Below the pieces are notes generated by a model. It searched no databases. It was not told where the DNA came from and saw nothing but the letters and a program-made list of their open reading frames with translations. A DNA stretch of 64,000 bases from Helichrysum umbraculigerum (taxonomy: Eukaryota; Streptophyta; Magnoliopsida; Asterales; Asteraceae), in the NCBI GenBank assembly GCA_949592205.1, contig CATIUR010000003.1, forward strand, positions 161,127,759 through 161,191,758, written 5' to 3'. The number at the start of each line of letters is the position of its first letter. Position 1 is the first letter of the stretch. The translations under genes and the position numbers were made by a program. Positions 1 to 12,292 of this stretch are shown here, piece after piece.

Positions 1-964
1 CATAAGTATATAGATTGAATTTAAAGAAATATGTAACTTAAGAATTATAATAGTATATAGATTAAAATCTCAAAAAGGATCATACGATATGACCGCATCT
101 TATAATAATATTCAGGTTAGACCTCATAAGACAATAAAATATAATACCATTTTTTTTAGAAAAGGAAAATTTTATTAATAATACCAAAGTATTTACAACA
201 GGAGCATACATTCGCAAACATACACCCAAATACACTATATAACCATGTATGGTTAATGCTATAACTATCTATTTACAGTATAACCCAAATAGACCCCAAA
301 ACAAAGACCACCATACAATAATTAAAACAATAGTTCTTGCCAATCAAGTTATATCAAAGAATGTTATCAAGGTCCATGTACTAAATATATCAGTAGAAGT
401 TACTTTGACATTGATTGCTTACAGTGTATGTAGAAAAAGAGGAACAACAACAATCTGATATTTTTTATCATTCTAAGAGTCTTTATGTGAGGTTTAAGAC
501 GATAAAATTTTCATTTGGTCCGTGTTTGTAGCCCAAAAGTGCAACTTTATAATGCACATTTTTCAACTCCAAAATGCAAAATTAAGTACAAAAGTGAAGC
601 TTCTTAATGGACTGTTTTTAGTGCAATTATGCTAAGTGCCACCAAAAGTTTGTGTATTTTAAAACCATAATACTGCTCAGAATCATGACCTTGTCATAAC
701 CATAATTTGCTCATCTAGCTTCTATTTTTTTCCCCCAAAACCAATAGACAATAAATCAAGGGCATTAGTTTGAAGGAATGAATTTGTAACAAATTTGGAA
801 GTTTTGATGAATCATCGATCATTGAAACTGTAAAGTGTAAAATTTTCAAGAGAAATGTAATCAAATGTTACTATGATTTATACCTGGAAATAAAGCTTGA
901 ATGTGGGCCAAAACTCGGAAGTGTTTCCAGCCAATTTGCTGCAAATCAGAGGCTGAAACATATA
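1..964. other. Gene-free AT-rich stretch
   Basis: I see no gene, RNA or recognisable mobile element here. The one short open frame (249-458, +) has no recognisable motif and a composition like its surroundings. Confidence 0.5.
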
Positions 965-1162
965 CTTCCTCCGTCCCAATTTTATTGTCCACAGACAAAA
1001 AACACGCACTTTAAGAAAAGTGTACTAGTTGTACTCTACAACCAATAAGATTTAATCTCTCACCACATTCAAATGTTTTGGTTGGTTGAAAAGTACAAGT
1101 GGACTATAAATTTGGGACATCCCAAAATGGAAAGGTGGACTATAAATTTGGGACGGAGGGAG
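965..1162. mobile_element. Stowaway-type MITE, about 198 bp
   Basis: The element begins CTTCCTCCGTCCCA and ends TGGGACGGAGGGAG. This is a near-perfect terminal inverted repeat of the plant Stowaway (Tc1/Mariner MITE) type. A TA dinucleotide flanks it on both sides (963-964 and 1163-1164), which is the expected target duplication. The subterminal parts also pair (ATTGTCCAC near the left end, GTGGACTATAAATT on the right). It has no coding capacity and would need a transposase in trans. Confidence 0.9.
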
Positions 1163-3360
1163 TATAAATTTATCAAAATGTAATATCGAGAAAGTACAGT
1201 AGTTTTAGACTTGTAGTACAACTTCTAGAGAAGGTAAGCCACCTGGGATGCACAAGCAAAAATAATGTGTAAAATCCCTTATTTAGCAGCCTTAATGTCT
1301 AAGTGACTCAGGACTTGGGTCTTTATCGTTAACTATTGTGACATCAGATGAAGAGATAGATGCTTGTGGCAATATGATTGGATGATCAAGCTTCAGTAAA
1401 GCTTAGAATCCTGGAATAAGTTTATAGTGATAAGTATATTCTTCTTCTGAGAGGTATATGTTACTATAAATTAAAAGACAATTCTTATTGAAATTTTGGT
1501 ACTTGTAAAACGTATAAATTCAAAAAAGAGACCAGTAGCTACCGTTCTACAAACAGTTGCCAGATGAGAATCTTTATACGCCTTTTTTTACGGCATAACA
1601 TAAGGATTGCATCAGGGCGGATAACTGTGAAAGTGTGAGAGTAAGTGGAAATCGTGTTACGTGATCTTCTTGGCTGAGGGTGAAGAAAGAACGTGAAAGC
1701 TATTAGTTATTTGAAATAAAGAGCTCACTACAAATAAATCTTGAAAATGACAATATAAGGACAAATTTATAATTTTGGGTATTTACCTCGAAATTAGGGG
1801 ATATTGTTAATGCCTATGATGGGAGAATGTTGTTAGATGTTTGAATGTTCAAAACATTGCCTCCAAATTTAGAAGTCCGTACACCTGAACACAAGCTAAA
1901 CGATTGAATTCTGATTTGAGAAGCATGAACTATACTAACAACTAATCAGCTGCGAAGAATTTCAAATCGATTACATGATATTCATACTCACCTACAACTA
2001 CATAATTCATATGAATGCCTCACTTAAGCCAATATATGTTATTCCAAGTCAACTCATATACTACTGAAAGATCATTAAAAAAGGCATATATGTAACCAAA
2101 AAACAAAATGTACCCATCAAATACACATCTATACATCAATCGCCACGTACAAAAATACAAGCTTTACACATTAATTGAAGCAAATGATCTCTTGTGAAAA
2201 CCCATGAACATCAACATTAGTATATCAATATCACCCATAAACATTTTTAATCATACCAAATTCAAGGCGCGTTTCTTAAATATGTGTAGCTACATGTAAG
2301 ACCACATTTTGTCAAATTTGAGCAGGTTTTAATATATATATATAGAAAACGAACCTATTCCGATATGACAGTACTCAACCTACCCATATTGCCACATGTG
2401 CCTGTATGATAGTAGGATACACCCTTATGGTAAAGTGTTTTCAATTATGTGTTTCGAACAATTACATAAAGCGTAAGCGAATAGAAAGTTTACAATAAAA
2501 TCGGAAATTCCTTGTTTCATTTCTGTCTTACCATACACTTATTCATAAATGGCAGTTATCTGCAGAAATCCTGGAGGATTGAAGTGATTTGGATGTAGCT
2601 ATAAAGAAATCAAGTTCACAATAAGTAAGAAGAAGGAAAGTAAAAAAGGAAAGATGAAATAAATAAAGGAGCAAATTTTAATCTCTGGGTTTTGTGATAA
2701 TAGATAGGGCGGTGTCATGTTCTTCAAAGTATGGTCAACTGGCCAGGTATATTCAATTCTGAAACTGGATTTGTCATCTGAATATCCTTCGCCGCATAAC
2801 ATATAACTGGTAGTTTTAAGGAGTGGAATTAATCGAGCTCTCAAAGCTATAAGTCTATAACTGATCGGATTCATAAATCTTAATCCTTTGGGACTCGTGC
2901 ATGTTTTATGCCTTACAAGTTGTTGAGTGCAAGGTTTTGAGGAACTCGTGGATAGCATGATCAACTAACACAAGTACTAAACTGTATGATTCTGTAGCAA
3001 TTCAGAAGTGATCACCCACAATTCAAAAAAACTGGTTCAAACCCGGCGCAGGTTCATTTGAAACAGCAAATTTCAATTATATTGGTCTCTTTTAGAGGAT
3101 TACTTGTGTCTATTTCCGGGCTCATTTTTTAGTTCCACTTTCTTCTGTAAAGAGGTGGCTTGCCAAGCACAAATTAGTAGTGATTTTCTTTCTTTTCGTT
3201 TTTCTCTTCACGGGAGGAGATACTCATTTATGGAACAAACACAAGTAAAAGGCCGAAGATAGTAGGATGTTAAATTGATACAGCAAACACATCTTTCAAA
3301 TTGTTAGGCAAATTTAATTTGAAGAAATATGCATACGAACAATGATATAAAAGCTTATAC
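1163..3360. other. Intergenic stretch, nothing recognised
   Basis: No gene is supported. A 121-codon open frame on the minus strand (2599-2964) starts MIMLSTSSSKPC and ends in a hydrophobic run. It matches no family I recognise and may be chance or another degraded fragment, because recognisable gene fragments lie just to the right on the same strand. Confidence 0.4.
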
Positions 3361-3459
3361 CTCATAGTTGCAGTCGGAGCACCAGTTTCTATATTTTGTA
3401 GCATATGTTTCAAAGATGGCTCTTCTTTGATGTGTGCCATCCATTCTTCAAGCTTGATC
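3361..3459 (-). pseudogene. Fragment of an AKR2-like ankyrin-repeat protein gene (one exon)
   Basis: The minus strand reads IKLEEWMAHIKEEPSLKHML, then NIETGAPTATMR. This resembles the stretch just before the ankyrin repeats of plant AKR2 (ankyrin repeat-containing protein 2, a cytosolic chaperone for chloroplast outer-membrane proteins), where a run of the kind RMAxIKEDPSLKxIL..IE.GGPSAMM is typical. The fragment is bounded by an acceptor-like AG (3460-3461) and a donor GT directly after ATGAG (3360-3359), so it looks like one exon with its intron borders. I find neither the N-terminal region nor the ankyrin repeats nearby, so this is a gene fragment. Family identification is from memory of the motif and is moderate. 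Confidence 0.55.
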
Positions 3460-4873
3460 CTTTTAAGGTGGATTAGATAAACCATTATGCACATGAGACA
3501 TTGATGGATATTGTTAAATATATAAAAAAAATGAAATGATTTAGCAGTCATCTTTGTATCATATTAAGCAAGAGACAACATAGAAATAGCCTAGGGTAAC
3601 TAAATACTTACATTAAGGCATTAAGTCATGGAAGATTAATTCCCTGAAATTAATAAAAAATGGGTCTAGTGGAAGATTGTGTAACAAAATCATAATAATA
3701 AGCCAAGTACACTATTTGATCAACTATTGATTCGAAGGGAACTTAACAGATGCTTTCAGTGTGCAATAAATTGCCCACCGTACGTTCAATAAACTACACA
3801 CAAGAAAATCATTTATGTGTCGCGCAGATTAGACAACAAAATAAATGTTGTATCGAACTTCTATGCATTTACCCTTGTCAAATGCTTGATAACTGAAATT
3901 CCATTAAACCTTTATTGTGACACATCCACTCACGTAAGTCTCGTATTGTGTTTCAGATATCCCATATCTGCATGACAAAGCAATGGTAAATTACATGAAT
4001 ATTACCTTTACTTGTAGTAACACTAAAAACAAAAAGATAAAGCAGATTATTTCAGCTCAACGAAATCAACCTACTCAGAACTGTACCAGAAAATACACGT
4101 TTTGATCCATTCAAAACCATGCCCAGTTTTCCACTTCTATGTAAGTATAAATCATTTATAAACTTTAAAAGCTATTCCAAACCAGATAAACATGTACCTG
4201 GGCATCTAAACCTAAAGGATTGCTCCTTATTACATCCTTTAAAAACTAAATAGTAGTGGAAAAGGAACTGAATGGTGTACCTTTAGTTCTTTCATATAGG
4301 AAATTTCACGTGAATTTGAATCTATCTAGTTCTAGACATTCTCACCATTTGCATGCAGTAACAAAATAAGAAGCAAAATTGTCATGAATAGATTAAGGAA
4401 CAAAATAATAAATTTGAATGAACTTTGATACTCAAAAAAGGGATTATTGCATTAAAAGGTAAGCTAACTTTGGTCTGATTTCTGTTTCGGGTCAACTGTT
4501 ACAATTTAGCTGTCAAAGTTTCAATGACACTTTTTAACCAACATGGAAGCAAAAGCAAACTTTTTACATTTTAGTTGCTAAAGAATCTCATCTTAAATTG
4601 GGTAAAGATATGGATTTAGAAAGAAAGTATGGCAAACAGGTAACTTGTTTCCCTAGAAGAGCAATCATAGTTCTAATGACATTAACACCACAATTTTATG
4701 CCAATGTTCTTTGTATAGCCTCGAGTGCAATAGTTGCAGCTTCATGTTTCAATGAATATAGAAATCTCTACCAACATAATATGCATATATAAAATGAAAA
4801 TATAGCCTTATATTCACTACATTTTATCATTAATAGGGAAGAATAATCAATGTCAAAAATGACAAAGAATTAC
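3460..4873. other. Sequence between gene fragments, nothing recognised
   Basis: AT-rich sequence with no coding region I can support. It may contain intron or filler DNA belonging to the composite of gene fragments on either side. Confidence 0.35.
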
Positions 4874-5100
4874 CTTATCAATGCCTTCAATTGATGAGCT
4901 CTTTCGCCTCTCCTGCCTAAGTGTATCAGGAACAGTCAACTCAGTAGCACCCTCGCCAGGAACAAATTTTGCATGCTTCAAGATGTTTCTAGCCACCGAC
5001 ATTGTATAAGTTTTGAAGTTAATCAGGTCTGCCCACAATAACAGCTCCACATGCCTTGGCAATCCTATCACTACCCGTTTTCCTTAATCTTCTTATGGCA
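4874..5100 (-). pseudogene. CCT3: Broken exon of chaperonin CCT/TCP-1 subunit gamma
   Basis: CCT gamma is one of eight subunits of the cytosolic TRiC/CCT folding chaperonin. Reading the minus strand, an acceptor (CTTGTCAG, 5108-5101) is followed by AIRRLRKTGSDRIAKACGAV and IVGRPD. That is the family's conserved apical/intermediate stretch. The next codon, normally Glu in RPDELQ, is a stop (TAA). Sequence encoding roughly 50 residues is then missing, and the protein resumes in another frame with MSVARNILKHAKFVPGEGAT and ELTV...SSSIEGIDK. It ends at a clean donor (AAG|GTAATT, 4874/4873). The stop, the internal deletion and the frameshift show it is dead. Because the splice borders are kept, it came from genomic DNA and not from a retrocopied mRNA. 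Confidence 0.85.
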
Positions 5101-5704
5101 CTGACAAGCAAAATGGGTTGGTCAATAGTATTACTTCTTTTTAGAAACACGTAACAACTTTAGCACTCATATTTAGAGCTTAGAAGTGGGCAAAATGGGT
5201 GGGTCAATGGATTGGGTAATGGGTGGAATCAGTTTGTTGTCGAAATGGGTAACTTTTTGGACAGGACTGTTATGGTTGACGTAAAAACACATCCACAATA
5301 GCAATATAGAAAAAAAAATCCTTCAACTATTTTAACAGTAATGGTCAGTTTTTGTAAGGACAAAGCAAGACTTTTATTAAAAACATCAAAAATAGCAACA
5401 CATCCAATTTTTTTATTTGAAAGTAAATTCAATTTTCTCATTATCAAATTGATAATTTTAAAGGAAATAGATAGTTAAAACTTACTTTCACCATTACCAC
5501 CATTAGCATGATTATGCTGCTCTTTTTAAACTTGGGGGAGTACAGCTGATCGAGGGAGAGGTAGACTCAAAGCACTGGTCCAGAATATTGAATTACTCTA
5601 TAACAATAAATCATGTTGAAAATTCCTGTAATCCTAGAAGACAACTTAGAAAGTATGATCACATCTTTTAGAGAGAGTTGCTTCGCCATCAAGAAGCAAA
5701 AGCA

Positions 5705-5969
5705 CTGGTACAAGGTGATTGATCCGGTCAAATTATTATCAAAGTAACGGAACGGATGGGCCACGCTTTCACCCACCGCTTTGAGACCCGCAAAGTGTAC
5801 AGCAACATCAAACCTAGATACCATTATATCAATCAACATATTTCTGCTTACAATAATTATACAAAATTCAAATATGAAGGTGAGTAATGCAGAAAACACA
5901 TCTACACAAACTATTGACATACTTATTCTGAGAAAACAACTTCTCCAAGTCCTTATTCCTTATATCACC
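5705..5969 (-). pseudogene. Two-exon fragment of UDP-glucose 4-epimerase
   Basis: UDP-glucose 4-epimerase (UGE, an NAD-dependent short-chain dehydrogenase-type enzyme) interconverts UDP-glucose and UDP-galactose. On the minus strand exon a (5969-5923) encodes GDIRNKDLEKLFSQNK, with acceptor TTGCAG and donor GTATGT. An intron follows, and exon b (from 5813, acceptor TATCTAG) encodes FDVAVHFAGLKAVGESVAHP then FRYFDNNLTGSITLYQ. The split codon joins correctly (AA|G). After LYQ similarity fades. The upstream Rossmann GGxGxxG exon and the catalytic SSSATVYG / YxxxK part are absent. It is a genomic fragment that keeps an intron, in the same orientation as the CCT3 and AKR2-like fragments. Confidence 0.8.
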
Positions 5970-7275
5970 CTGCAACCAACAGTTACCACCAAGTGTTATT
6001 CATATACACCTATATTCAATAACCAAGAAACAAAACAGATAAAGCATAACAAAATCAACTCCATATTACTATTTTTATTATTATCATATTCATTCAGTTA
6101 ACACACAATTAAATACACATCATTGTATTCTGATTGGAAAACTTGGTATTCGGTATTATGGATTAGTAAGAAAAAAATGAAGGCTCGGTTGTTTGAAAAA
6201 GTGGATGCTCATAGAGAATCAAAGTGATACTACTACTTATATATATTCATAATTAGACGAGTATATATTCAGACAGTTAATAACTACTGTTTATATATCT
6301 ATCAAATACAACTATACAAGTGGTTGTTGTTAAAGACTTACACCTAAAAATCAGATAAACTTCAACCTACAAATCGCTATAATATATACAGTAGAATACG
6401 TAATACAGTAATTAAGGCAGCTTACAACAAAATCTTTAAAATTATTTTTGACATTCTTTGTCATTGTAATTGAAAATAAAATTAATAATTATTATTGTTG
6501 ACATTCTTTCTACAGTAAACATCAGCAAACAGTTAACAACTGCTGTATCCATCTCTAGAAGAAGTAAAACCGATTATACTTTCTTAAACCTAAAGAAAAG
6601 TCATCATACATACGTATTTCTAAAACATAATAATTATCACTCCTCAAAACTGTTCTCAACATTTTTTCGGTCGAAAATTCATACATACAGTAAGCAATTA
6701 ATGCATATTACAACATATTGTTCTTAGCAATTTTCTCCAGTCGAATACTAGATCGTACATACAGTAAGCAATACGTTGCAAATGACAACAAAATTTGTAA
6801 GCAGAAACAATTATCACCTCTCGAAACTGTTTGTAACATTATTTTCACTCAAAAATCAAATTAATAACAAATGAAATAAACATATAGATATAGAATATAT
6901 GATATACCAGATGAAACTTGAGATTGAGCGAGAGACGAAGAATTTTGTACCTTTGATGTTGATTCGGAGATGGTTTTCGGAGGTGAAATTATTTAGGTTG
7001 ATTTTATTAACGGATGATAATTTCCAAGAATTTGCGATGGCAGGGGTGACGATTTGGTGTGATCGAAGTGGTGTGGCGGATGGGGTATTGGGGAGATGAG
7101 TTGGAGAAGAAAGGGAAAAAGATGGTACGGCCAGTGAATTTGAATTTTGATTTCAATTTAGTGTTTTCTTAATCAAGGGGCATTTTAGTAATTTACTACA
7201 TAATGAATGGGTCTAATGATGGTCATTGTTTTATCTAATGGTGGCTTAATAAAGGATTAGCTCCTAATCAAGGGG
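5970..7275. other. AT-rich stretch right of the gene fragments
   Basis: Mostly low-complexity AT-rich DNA. Around 6900-7135 base composition becomes less AT-rich; read on the minus strand it looks like a possible transit-peptide-like first exon ending at an AAAG|GTACAA donor. There is no credible start codon and no family match, so I do not call a gene. Nothing else is recognised. Confidence 0.3.
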
Positions 7276-7544
7276 GATTTTGTAACACCCCGCAATTTTG
7301 AATACAATTAGGTACACTAAACATTTATATTTTAGGCTAATTCCCTACTTAAGTGAATTCACAACAAATTTTAGAGGTAAGTCTAGCAAAGCCCAACTAG
7401 TTAATACGCGTAGTATTACATATTTCGTAATTAGTATAATTACGTACAAAACATTCGGAACGAACCCGACAAAAATACGAACGTTGGTGAAAACATTTCT
7501 ATAAATAACTTAAATCTATTTTTAGTAGTTATTTATACTATATT

Positions 7545-9617
7545 TGTAACATCCATTCCTCGGGTCTGGTAGTATTTTAATATTTTCTGACGGTGAGTTA
7601 TTATTTAATGTGTCAGAAAATGGTTTCCTTTGTTATTTGAAAATAAATGAGGAAAAGAGTCGAATAATTTATCGCGACTAATAAATTATTGATTGTTTTA
7701 AATTAACTAAGTTGACGGTAAAATAAAATAATGTTTCCCCCGCAAATGGTTTTTAAGTTCCAGACAATGATAAGTACGGGGGACAAAACTAGTACACATA
7801 TTTCTAATATATGTGTGTAATACGTACTAAACTTCACCAAAATTCCAGTATCATCGATTAAGAGCTAGAGAAAGATTGAAACCCTAAACTTAAACCATAA
7901 TCATCAATCTTTTGCAAAAAATCAATTCCTGTTCTTTTTCATATATCACTCTGGTCGTACGTATACACCACAGGACTACTTGTAAACTTGAAAACAAGCT
8001 GTGAGTTGAAATTGAAGCCTTAAAACTTTGATTCAAGTTGCAATAACGTGATTTGATCATCCTCTCATCCTTATAAACACTTTGTAAGTATTAATCTTTG
8101 AATTTCATAAACCCTAGAAATTGGGTTTTTGGGTATTTGATTGAATTAGCTTGATTAAGGTTAAATTGAAGCTTGTAATGCTTGTAGAATTGTTAATTGA
8201 TGATTACTATATGATTGTAAGCTAAACCCTAGCATAAAGTTGATTTATTTCATATATGATCCTAGATGGTTTATCGGTTTAGTTGATAATCTATGAATTA
8301 AAGCTTGTAATGATCATATAATGCTTAGTTAATGTCAAAATCATGATTATAGGTGAAGCCTAATGTAAAAGTGAAGAATTCAATATAAACTTATGAATAA
8401 AGTTCATGGGTTTAGTTAATCATGCTAAAATCAAAGCTTGTTAGCTTATGTTATTAGAGTGTAATTGATGATGTATCAATTGATTATGTTAATAATGATG
8501 ATTATAGATGACTAGTAAAGTTTCAAGCTCATGTTGGTGGCATATGATGAATACTTGTTGTTGACATGAGTTAAGAATGATTAATTCAAAGAAAGTTGAT
8601 ATTGGAGTTAAATATCATGTTATATTGACTAAACATGTTGTTGAAAAACCATGACATTAATTTATGTAAGTATGGATTTGATATTGATAATTGTGATGAT
8701 TGTATTAATTCATATGAATTGAGTAGTTTGGAATTGTGGATGTAAATCTATTGGAGTAATGTTATATAGATTTGAGACAATTAACTAACTTGTGTTATTC
8801 CATTGTATTCTCAGATGTGGAGAAAGGCTCAGTGACATTAGACTACTGAGTGGACGACTGAGGTATACGGTGAGTGGATTTGTAACCTCAGCGTGATTTA
8901 GTTGTAATAATTTGGTTACAACAAGTAATTATAGTATTACTTTGATAGAATGTTTTCGTTTGAGATAACTTACCATGTTAGTTTGGTTGTTTGCTTACTT
9001 GGCTGTTTGAGCTAGTATGTAAGATTCTGAGGTCAACTTGAATGGATGGTTGGACTTGATTGTTATTATAGACGACAGGAAATCTTGAAACTTGAAATGT
9101 TGGTTTAGAGATTTAGGTCGTGTGTGATTAACAACAAGTTATCGGTAATTTCTGTATAGGCCAATACAGATGATGGCTAAGTGTTCCTTGAGAACCACCC
9201 GGGTATTATGGTTTCTCAAGAACCACCGATCCTTATGATGATTGATTGTTTATTGTTATTTGATGTAAACATATTGTTGTGCTAAGTTGGACTGTCGATT
9301 ATAGTTTCACTCACTTAGCGTTATACTAACCCCACTACAGTCCTTCCTGCAGGTTGTAATAGAAGGGACACATTGGGTTGGGCAGGAAGTTCTTGGAAAT
9401 AATGAAATGTTTGACAGACGGATTACTCTGATGTTGGTCTAATAACCGAAGACATGTTTTAAATTATATAACACCTAGTTGTTGAAATGTCATGTATTTA
9501 GTTTGAAAAAGTTTATCTACATTATAGGGTAATGTAAAGCATGGTTACATGTTTGAAATATACGCTTCCGAATCACAATTATTATTATAATTGTTTAAAG
9601 AAATGAGGGGTGTTATA
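7545..9617 (+). mobile_element. Nested solo LTR, 2.07 kb, inside element X
   Basis: It starts TGTAACATCCATTCC and ends GAGGGGTGTTATA, with a perfect 5-bp duplication ATATT on each side (7540-7544 and 9618-9622). The outer LTR sequence continues on both flanks, so this is the younger insertion. No internal region is present. Its 3' part (CGCTTCCG... then GAGGGGTGTTATA) resembles the ends of LTR Q (40543-42421, GCTTCCG...GAGGGGCGTTATA) and LTR M, placing the three in one broad group. It contains a pair of related inverted words around 9183-9230 (CCTTGAGAACCACC and TTTCTCAAGAACCACC). Confidence 0.9.
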
Positions 9618-11767
9618 ATATTATTATTTTAATATAATAATACACGAAAAACCTAGACGTTTTAATTAAAACGTAACAAACTTGGAGAAAACGCGCGAAT
9701 CGCATTCGGCAACGAAACGAAACTCTATAAATATTTCGGTAACCCAAAATAAAGTATTTTAACAATACTTCAATGGAAAAATATCCCAAACATATCGTTA
9801 ATTAAAACTACGCAAAATAACGTTAGGCGATTTAACGTTTTAACGAAAATAACGAGGAATGACCAAAATACGTAAACAAAGTCTGAGACTGAAAATCTAA
9901 TCACAAGACCCACCCATGGGGCCCATAGGGGGCTGGTCACCACCCCCTATCACCAACCAAACTTCATGCAAACTCCTCTTTTCCTTAACCCATTCAATGT
10001 ACATGCATTTCCTCACTTCCCACAACACACACACTTCCCCATTTCCTCTCAATTCCCTCTCTAACCACTCTCTCTCTAAAAACGAATTTGATTCAGTCAC
10101 TACACCACCTACAACCACCCAAGACCACCATAAGTCCATCACATCACCACCATACAACCACCACCTCAAAACTTCATCTTTTTGTAAGGATTCAAGTTCA
10201 ACATCACCTCCTTCTTTCCTTCATTTCATCCCCATTGTAAGGAACTTATTTTCTTCATCATTTTTCTTAAATAACATGTTAATATGTTCACTAAACAAGA
10301 TCATGTCCAAAAATATGCATAAAAACGTTTTTCATCATCAAAAACTTACTTAAATGCAACATGCACTTTCTGTCCAGAAAGTTGTACACTTTTATCTTGG
10401 TTGTTTCTCACTCATTTCTTAATGAAAACGGATTTTTTTATAGTCTAAAATCAAGCTCAGAAAGTAATATTTCCAACCCCACAAACCTCATATTTTTATG
10501 AGTTCGTTTACTATTTTTAATATTTTTTGTGAGAACACATAGACAATCTGTCCAGTAAGGACAGAAAGTTTAATCTTATTGTTTTGGCCATATCTCGATC
10601 TACACACTTCCAAATGACTTGAAACTACTGCCAAAAGTTCACAAATTTCATTGGCTACAATTGTTGTGTTGACCACTTTTGCTGAAAACCTATGAATTTT
10701 GCCCAGAAACTATAATTTCATGCATTTGTCCAAATCTGACCACAGAAGATAAAAGTAATTATGAAAAATACTTAGACTTCTTTAAAAATATTGTAAAATT
10801 TACTGAAACTAGATAACATATGGGGGAACAACTGGTAATTTTTTTGGATTTGATTACGGTCTGTAGATTTTTAGAAAAATACGGCAAGGTGATGTATTTT
10901 CTGAAAAAATGTAAAAGTGGACTGATTTTATGTAACTTATGAAAACCGACACTTGCGGACTTGCTATTTAGGGAAAGACTAACTTTTTATGACTTATAAA
11001 GATGTTTAAGGTTTGGGTAAAAGTCTTGGGTCAGACCGTGAAGGTTTGACCGAGTCAACAAAAATGGGCATCGGTTTCGAAAACGTCAAACTTACTAATT
11101 TTGGCAACTTGTGATCAAAGTGGGTTTGAGTGACTTATTAAGTGACTTTGACCAAAAATGAGACTTGAAAACATAAACCAAATGAAAAATCGACACTTAG
11201 AACCTTTGGACCAAAAATTAAAACTTTATTCTCACTAAGTATTCAACTTTCGTAACAACCGATAACGACATACAAACACAACTCAATAACACATAATATA
11301 TACTAATGTAAAGTATACAACGAACAAATCTAATAGTAATGTCTTTTAAGAATTATTATTACAAACTTTCACCAACGGGTCGTACACGTTTATTTTCAAA
11401 AACAAAATACAATTGGACATACTAGTTGAGTGGACATTAGCATGGATAGTCTATAGAGATATCCACTTACTTAAACTTGTAATCTCATACGTTTAGGACG
11501 TTAGAGACCCTACCTGGACTTACGCTTTGCTAGCTCTCACGCATTTAGCTCACGAGGTGAGTTCACAGCCCCTACCTTTTTACTGCTTTACTGCTTTTTA
11601 AATAGGGGTGAAAAACATAGCCAACTCTTTTGCTACATGTGCAATTATTATATAATTAATTTTATGCTTTTATACAAATTGTTTATAATTGTGTTCATAC
11701 TATACAACTATTGTTTATGAAATAGCGTTTTCATACTATAAACTGTTACATTTGTGTAAACTAATTG

Positions 11768-12114
11768 GTGAACTTACCGGAGAACGACCGGTACTAACTG
11801 TGAACTCGCCGGAGAACGACCGGTGCTAACTTGTGAACTTACCGGAGAACGACCGGTACTAACTGTGAACTCGCCGGAGAACGACCGGTACTAACTGTGA
11901 ACTTACCGGAGAACGACCGGTACTAACTGTGAACTCGCCGAAGAACGACCGGTACTGTTTTGAAAATCACTGGAGAACGACCGGTACTAACTGTGAACTC
12001 GCCGGAGAACGACCGGTGCTAACTTGTGAACTTACCGGAGAACGACCGGTACTAACTGTGAACTAACCGGAGAACGACCGGTACTATTTTGAAAATCACT
12101 GGAGAACGACCAGC
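11768..12114 (+). repeat. Eleven-copy tandem repeat with palindromic core CCGGAGAACGACCGGT
   Basis: A unit of about 31-32 bp (GTGAACT + variable dinucleotide + CCGGAGAACGACCGGT + ACTAACT) is repeated about eleven times. ACCGG and CCGGT at the two ends of the core pair with each other, so each unit can form a small hairpin. Units alternate mainly between TTACCGG and CGCCGG versions, suggesting expansion as dimers. Two units (near 11970 and 12100) have a different linker (TTTTGAAAATCACTGG). It sits in the 3' half of LTR X. Confidence 0.9.
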
Positions 12115-12167
12115 AAAGTATTTTAAACTGTATTTTGGGCATACATCCCAACTAAACGATATTTTGA

Positions 12168-12292
12168 AATAGGATACATACTTTCCTACAAATACCTTTG
12201 AAATAGGATACGAACTTTCCTACAAATACTTTTGGATAGGATACATACTTTCCAACAATTACTTATAGGATACTTACTTTCCTACAAACTCT
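12168..12292 (+). repeat. Degenerate tandem repeat ATAGGATACATACTTTCC
   Basis: About four copies of ATAGGATACATACTTTCCTA followed by CAAATACTTTT-like spacers, units of roughly 30-37 bp, directly downstream of the CCGG-core array in the same LTR. Confidence 0.75.

Noticed and set aside
2599..2964. 121-codon minus-strand gene
   Set aside because: No recognisable motif, composition like the surroundings, and a hydrophobic AT-driven end.
9897..10353. Overlapping open frames on both strands
   Set aside because: They lie in the non-coding interior of solo LTR X, are low-complexity (Ser/His/Thr-rich or Gly/Val/Trp-rich) and have no family match.
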